This document shows positions 53,252 to 56,269 of a DNA stretch of 56,269 nt, piece by piece. How positions within the stretch are numbered: the first letter of the stretch is position 1; every line of letters begins with the position of its first letter. The notes under the pieces were generated by a model. The model saw nothing but the letters and a program-made list of their open reading frames with translations. It was not told the origin of the DNA and made no database searches. This DNA comes from Fidelibacterota bacterium (GTDB lineage: Bacteria; Fidelibacterota; UBA2242), in NCBI GenBank assembly GCA_023229045.1, contig JALOAB010000001.1:1-56269 (forward strand). The letters run 5' to 3'. Both the position numbers and the translations under genes were made by a program.

Positions 53252-54475
53252 TTAGTTTACTGTTGCGAAATAAATCTCAGATTTATTTCGCGATCGCAGG
53301 ATATACTTATCTATGCAAGCTGGGATGAGAACACTCTCACCTTTTTTTAGTGATAATATTTCATCGCGATTCCATATCAAATCGATCTGACCGGACAGCA
53401 CTATTCCGATCTGGACTTTATCATTGGTACTGATTGTCTTTTGCTCTTTATTCTGCAGACAAATATTAATAACGTAAAATTCATCGACAGGCGTCTGATA
53501 AGTCGTAACGCCTTTATCCGACCTTGGTTTATATATTTTATAAGGATTCGGCGAATAATCGAGTATCTCAAGCAAAGCTGTCACATCTTTATATTTACCC
53601 GTGAGTCCGACCCGGACAACGTTATCGGAATTGGTCATACATTCGATAAGATTTCCCGAAATGTAAGCGTGTGGAATGCCAGCCGAAGTAAAAAGCGCCT
53701 GGCCGGATTCCAAATGAACTAAGTTCATAAACAGCACCATAATCAATCCAATATCAGAAGATGGATACCGATTTTTTAATTCTAAAAACAGACGCTCCTG
53801 TTCGGAAATTTGACCACTACGTTGCAGGATACTACTTTCGATTAATTCGATTAATTGAGCGTAAGAATGCGGTTCAGTTTGCGCTTTTTGAATTATCCCA
53901 GAATAAAATTGTTTTATTAAGCCGCTATTGCTTTCACGCATTTCACTTCTATCGATGGCTGAAGTTAAACCGGTAAAGGTCTGAACTTCAGCGTATAGTG
54001 CCAGTCGTTTGATTAATTCTGAAGGATTTAAAAAACCTACTAAAGCCGTCAACCGGTCCAGCGCAATTGCAATTTCCGGTTTATGGTTTTCATCCGGGTA
54101 ATGCACTGGGTCCAGGTGATGTAATTGTTTGGCTTGCTGGATATTGGGATGGGCTTGAATTGAAAGCGCTTGTTCGGCTGATAGTATTTTCAGTAAAAAT
54201 GGTAAACTGGCGCCGAAACGTTCAACGACCTTTTTCCCGAGTACTTCAATTGGGTGATTATTGATCAATTCCATCACTCCGATAAAATCACCGGAGATAT
54301 TGATTTGTGAAGGTGAGGTTGGATGAGCGCCCAGCCATAATTCGGCGTAAGGTTTGTCATTTTCGGCTGGAATTCCAATCAAATCAGGTATAAAAGCCAG
54401 TTTCCCTCTTGTTCCCCATTCGTAATGTTGGATCCGATTTTTTAATATTGACGGCTTAATCATGTTCATATCCAT
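53252..54475 (-). CDS. manA: Class I mannose-6-phosphate isomerase
   Basis: Interconverts fructose-6-phosphate and mannose-6-phosphate, feeding mannose-based glycan synthesis. Zinc-site segments are LSIQAHPNIQQAKQLH, DENHKPEIAIALD and FTSAGIPHAYISG; the start RIQHYEWGTRG also fits. About 407 residues. Several ATGs lie close together (54496, 54475, 54469, 54463) and none has a clear ribosome site; I use 54475. The gene has a single-gene unit, reading toward the tRNA-Asn. Confidence 0.92.
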   Translation of the reverse strand: MDMNMIKPSILKNRIQHYEWGTRGKLAFIPDLIGIPAENDKPYAELWLGAHPTSPSQINISGDFIGVMELINNHPIEVLGKKVVERFGASLPFLLKILSAEQALSIQAHPNIQQAKQLHHLDPVHYPDENHKPEIAIALDRLTALVGFLNPSELIKRLALYAEVQTFTGLTSAIDRSEMRESNSGLIKQFYSGIIQKAQTEPHSYAQLIELIESSILQRSGQISEQERLFLELKNRYPSSDIGLIMVLFMNLVHLESGQALFTSAGIPHAYISGNLIECMTNSDNVVRVGLTGKYKDVTALLEILDYSPNPYKIYKPRSDKGVTTYQTPVDEFYVINICLQNKEQKTISTNDKVQIGIVLSGQIDLIWNRDEILSLKKGESVLIPACIDKYILRSRNKSEIYFATVN

Positions 54476-54528
54476 GCTATCTAAAATAAGTCCCACGAGA
54501 GTAATTTGACAAGATATTTTTCGATAAA

Positions 54529-54560
54529 AAAAAGAGAAGGTCTGCGGAGAGCAGACCTTT
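54529..54560 (-). terminator. Minus-strand intrinsic terminator/attenuator upstream of manA
   Basis: Perfect stem AAGGTCTGC (54537-54545) and GCAGACCTT (54551-54559) around a 5-base loop. Read on the minus strand it is followed by CTC and then eight T, so it should stop minus-strand transcripts. No minus-strand gene lies upstream of it before the plus-strand transporter at 54737. It therefore marks a short non-coding RNA or a leader attenuator of manA. Confidence 0.7.
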
Positions 54561-54736
54561 GAGTGAGGAGGAGGAAGATATTAATTTTAATTTCAAATTA
54601 CATTTTCTTGGACTTACTCATAATCAAGAAAGTTGTCTTTATTTTACGACTGAGATAAAAATTGGTTCACCCGATGCGAAAATAGTTTTAAATTGCGACG
54701 TGTTATCGATCGAAATAAATACCAAAAAAAGGTAAA

Positions 54737-55333
54737 ATGTCAGTAATAATCGTAACCGCGGCTTATATAGCTACGCAAATGTTATCCGACATAGCAAGTC
54801 TGAAAATCATTACCTTTCTGGGTTTTTCAATGGACGCCGGAACCTTGATTTATCCTTTAACTTTCACCCTGCGCGATCTGATGCATAAAGCTGTCGGTAA
54901 AAAAGGCGCCCGCCTGGTGATTATCTGTGCGGCTGTGGTGAACCTGTTTATGGCTTTTTTATTCTGGCTCGTCGCCCGTTTGCCAGGTGATTTGGCCGTT
55001 GGTCCTCAGCTGGAGTTCTCAATCGTACTTTCGCCGGTCTGGCGAATTGTGATCGCCAGTATCATCGCCGAAGTTGTTTCAGAATTACTCGACACAGAGG
55101 TATATCATTTGTGGGTCAATAAAATCACGAAACGCTACCAATGGATGCGGGTGCTCGTCAGTAATTTCGTTAGTATTCCGATCGATAGTCTGATTTTCGT
55201 TTGGGGAGCATTTGGCGGACTTTATACCCAGTCGGTAATCTGGTCAATTTTCTGCGCCAATCTATTTTTAAAAGGTGCGGTGACTTTAATCGGATTACCG
55301 CTGATTTATCTTATAAAAGAAAAAAATACCTGA
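54737..55333 (+). CDS. Queuosine precursor transporter (YhhQ/VUT family)
   Basis: 198 residues with about five to six membrane helices: VIIVTAAYIATQMLSDIASLKIITF, then GFSMDAGTLIYPLTFTLRDLMHK (family signature region), ARLVIICAAVVNLFMAFLFWLVA, and IIAEVVSELLDTEVYHLW. Imports 7-deazaguanine precursors for tRNA queuosine in known members. AAAGGTAAA ribosome site. No queuosine-synthesis genes are close and I found no preQ1-type riboswitch upstream. Confidence 0.88.
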   Translation: MSVIIVTAAYIATQMLSDIASLKIITFLGFSMDAGTLIYPLTFTLRDLMHKAVGKKGARLVIICAAVVNLFMAFLFWLVARLPGDLAVGPQLEFSIVLSPVWRIVIASIIAEVVSELLDTEVYHLWVNKITKRYQWMRVLVSNFVSIPIDSLIFVWGAFGGLYTQSVIWSIFCANLFLKGAVTLIGLPLIYLIKEKNT

Positions 55334-55348
55334 TCAATCAGGCTTTTC
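55328..55348 (+). terminator. Weak terminator after the transporter gene
   Basis: Short stem CCTGA (55328-55332), loop TCAA, TCAGG (55337-55341), then CTTTTCTTATT. It overlaps the stop codon. Five base pairs only, so efficiency is doubtful. Confidence 0.4.
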
Positions 55349-55478
55349 TTATTCCTATGCCTACGCTGTTAATTAGGTATAAAAACATTTCATATACAGT
55401 ATTGATACAATTCAAGGTAATATAGGAATGACCAAACCTATTTGATTCACATTGAAGATGGAGGATTTTTTACTGGTG

Positions 55479-55551
55479 TACCCCCAACAGGACTCGAACC
55501 TGTGCTCCCGGCTCCGGAGGCCGGTGCTCTATCCATCTGAGCTATGGGGGC
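55479..55551 (-). tRNA. tRNA-Arg (CCG)
   Basis: Minus-strand cloverleaf of 73 bases: acceptor GCCCCCA/TGGGGGT (G-T first pair), D-arm GCTC/GAGC, anticodon arm CCGGC-CTCCGGA-GCCGG with CCG, T-arm ACAGG-TTCGAGT-CCTGT, discriminator A, no encoded CCA. Confidence 0.95.
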
Positions 55552-55567
55552 TTGAAAAAAGCGACTA

Positions 55568-55596
55568 AACTTACACCCAACAATTTAATTTCTCAA
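55568..55596 (-). promoter_or_regulatory. Likely promoter of tRNA-Arg
   Basis: On the minus strand, -35 TTGAGA (55591-55596), 17-base spacer, -10 TAAGTT (55568-55573), ending 17 bases before the tRNA 5' end. Confidence 0.5.
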
Positions 55597-55619
55597 TAGG
55601 AATCCATCGATAAATGACT

Positions 55620-55647
55620 TTGAATTAATTTAATTCTTACCTAAAAT
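55620..55647 (+). promoter_or_regulatory. Likely promoter of the SurA-like lipoprotein gene
   Basis: -35 TTGAAT (55620-55625), 16-base spacer, -10 TAAAAT (55642-55647), 42 bases before the ATG at 55689. Confidence 0.5.
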
Positions 55648-55688
55648 CGACATGTTTTTAGAAAATGCAATAATAAAGGAGTAGATTG

Positions 55689-56269
55689 ATGAAAAAAGTA
55701 CTGCCAGTTATATTTGTCGGGCTCTTTATTTTAGGTTGTGGCACGAGTGAAAAAAGCACTAAACTCGAGAAGGGTTCGTCGCTGTATCAATTAGCCGTGG
55801 AATTATCCCAGAGTGTTCCGATGCTCGATCCTGCCAAAAACGCCGTGATTGTTTCGACAAAAAAATTCGACGTCACTATTGGCGACGTATTCGCCACCTT
55901 CCAGTTGATGTACGGCGATGGCATTCAACAATTAAAGACAATCGAGCCCGGTCAATTAAGTGAAATCTTCATAGCTAATGCCGAAGCGCTGGCTGAGAAG
56001 AAACTGCTCTTGCAAGCCGCCAAAAAAAGTAAAATTCGAGTTTTTGATACGGAAGTTGATAGTATCCTCGAATTACAGTATGCTCAAATCGGCGGTAAAG
56101 AAAAATTTCTCAACTACCTAAACAACGCCAACATCAATTTCAAAACCTTGCGGGAAGATGTACGTGATAATCTGACAATTAATCATTTCATCGAAAAAAC
56201 ACTGCTCGATTCAGTCCTAATCACCGAAAGTGATATCCAGAATTATTACAATACCGTCGATGTTACCGC
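55689..56269 (+). CDS. SurA-like lipoprotein chaperone/peptidyl-prolyl isomerase (partial)
   Basis: First 193 codons, open to the right edge of the window. ATG at 55689 follows AAAGGAG. Lipoprotein signal MKKVLPVIFVGLFILGC with predicted lipidated Cys17. Then ...NAVIVSTKKFDVTIGDVFATFQ and helices such as LAEKKLLLQAAKKSKIRVFDTEVDSILELQ and FLNYLNNANINFKTLREDVRDNLTINHF, with TESDIQNYYN at the edge; this is the SurA N-terminal chaperone pattern (two short strands then helices). A parvulin-type isomerase domain would be expected further on. Probable job: helping outer-membrane proteins fold in the periplasm. Confidence 0.8.
   Translation, partial: MKKVLPVIFVGLFILGCGTSEKSTKLEKGSSLYQLAVELSQSVPMLDPAKNAVIVSTKKFDVTIGDVFATFQLMYGDGIQQLKTIEPGQLSEIFIANAEALAEKKLLLQAAKKSKIRVFDTEVDSILELQYAQIGGKEKFLNYLNNANINFKTLREDVRDNLTINHFIEKTLLDSVLITESDIQNYYNTVDVT

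Noticed and set aside
54511..54736. preQ1 or other riboswitch upstream of the queuosine-precursor transporter
   Set aside because: The only strong stem terminates minus-strand transcripts, and I could not find the preQ1 aptamer pattern on the plus strand.
1..56269. CRISPR array, phage genes, transposases, or a known defence system
   Set aside because: No regularly spaced repeats, integrase, capsid, transposase, restriction or Cas proteins were recognised on either strand. RtcB-archease is RNA repair rather than a defence locus as far as the context shows.

Overview
The window comes from a Gram-negative, probably anaerobic bacterium of the Fibrobacteres-Chlorobi-Bacteroidetes (FCB) neighbourhood, most likely one of its less cultivated phyla (Cloacimonadota, Neomarinimicrobiota, Calditrichota or KSB1-like; I cannot choose between them). 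The reasons are a secreted papain-family protease whose C-terminus carries the NPFNPTT...GVYLY...KMVLIR sorting domain typical of that superphylum, outer-membrane proteins (a porin and a TonB-dependent receptor), several lipoproteins, an [FeFe] hydrogenase, and moderate GC judged by eye. No phage genes, transposases or CRISPR arrays were seen. Genes are tightly packed, with many 1-4 base overlaps.

Layout. 1-6985 (minus strand): a phosphate-starvation regulon, read as phoB, phoR, then a porin, pstS, pstC, pstA and pstB (cut by the window edge). A four-fold 11-bp tandem repeat that looks like a Pho box lies just upstream of the porin. 7395-13360 (plus): an orphan receiver protein, a fused NuoE-NuoF flavoprotein and a multi-cluster [FeFe] hydrogenase form one operon closed by a terminator; a nifS-nifU pair for Fe-S assembly follows. 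13449-17107 (minus): asnA, an unknown lipoprotein, an AI-2E-type exporter and a cyclic-nucleotide-binding protein. 17240-23980 (plus): a degenerate LytM/EnvC-like protein, holB, a PSP1/YaaT gene, metG, tatD, ksgA and a CAT-anticodon tRNA, an order resembling the holB-yaaT-metS-yabD-ksgA region of Bacillus. 24070-25770: a 21-base copy of part of that tRNA, a DUF1624 membrane protein, a TfoX-N protein and a truncated glyoxalase-fold gene, possibly an acquired or decayed patch.

26103-40289 (minus) is the most striking part: a five-gene operon made of a TonB-dependent receptor, a YfiR-family periplasmic protein, and three very large phosphorelay proteins (CHASE8-HAMP-PAS-kinase-REC-REC-HPt; REC-kinase; REC-11xPAS-kinase-REC). 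None has a DNA-binding or cyclic-di-GMP output domain. In Pseudomonas, YfiR restrains YfiN, a cyclase whose periplasmic domain is also of the CHASE8 type. Here the same pair seems to be wired to a histidine-kinase phosphorelay instead. A good sigma-70 promoter precedes the operon.

40462-45998 (minus): the sorted C1A protease with a small secreted partner, then RtcB RNA ligase with archease. 46300-53234 (plus): a GAF-PAS-GAF protein, a lipoprotein, an AMP-forming ligase, an EF-G-like GTPase, a HIT hydrolase and tRNA-Asn. 53252 to the end: manA (minus) with an unexplained terminator-like hairpin upstream, a queuosine-precursor transporter (plus), tRNA-Arg (minus) and the start of a SurA-like lipoprotein (plus) cut by the window edge.
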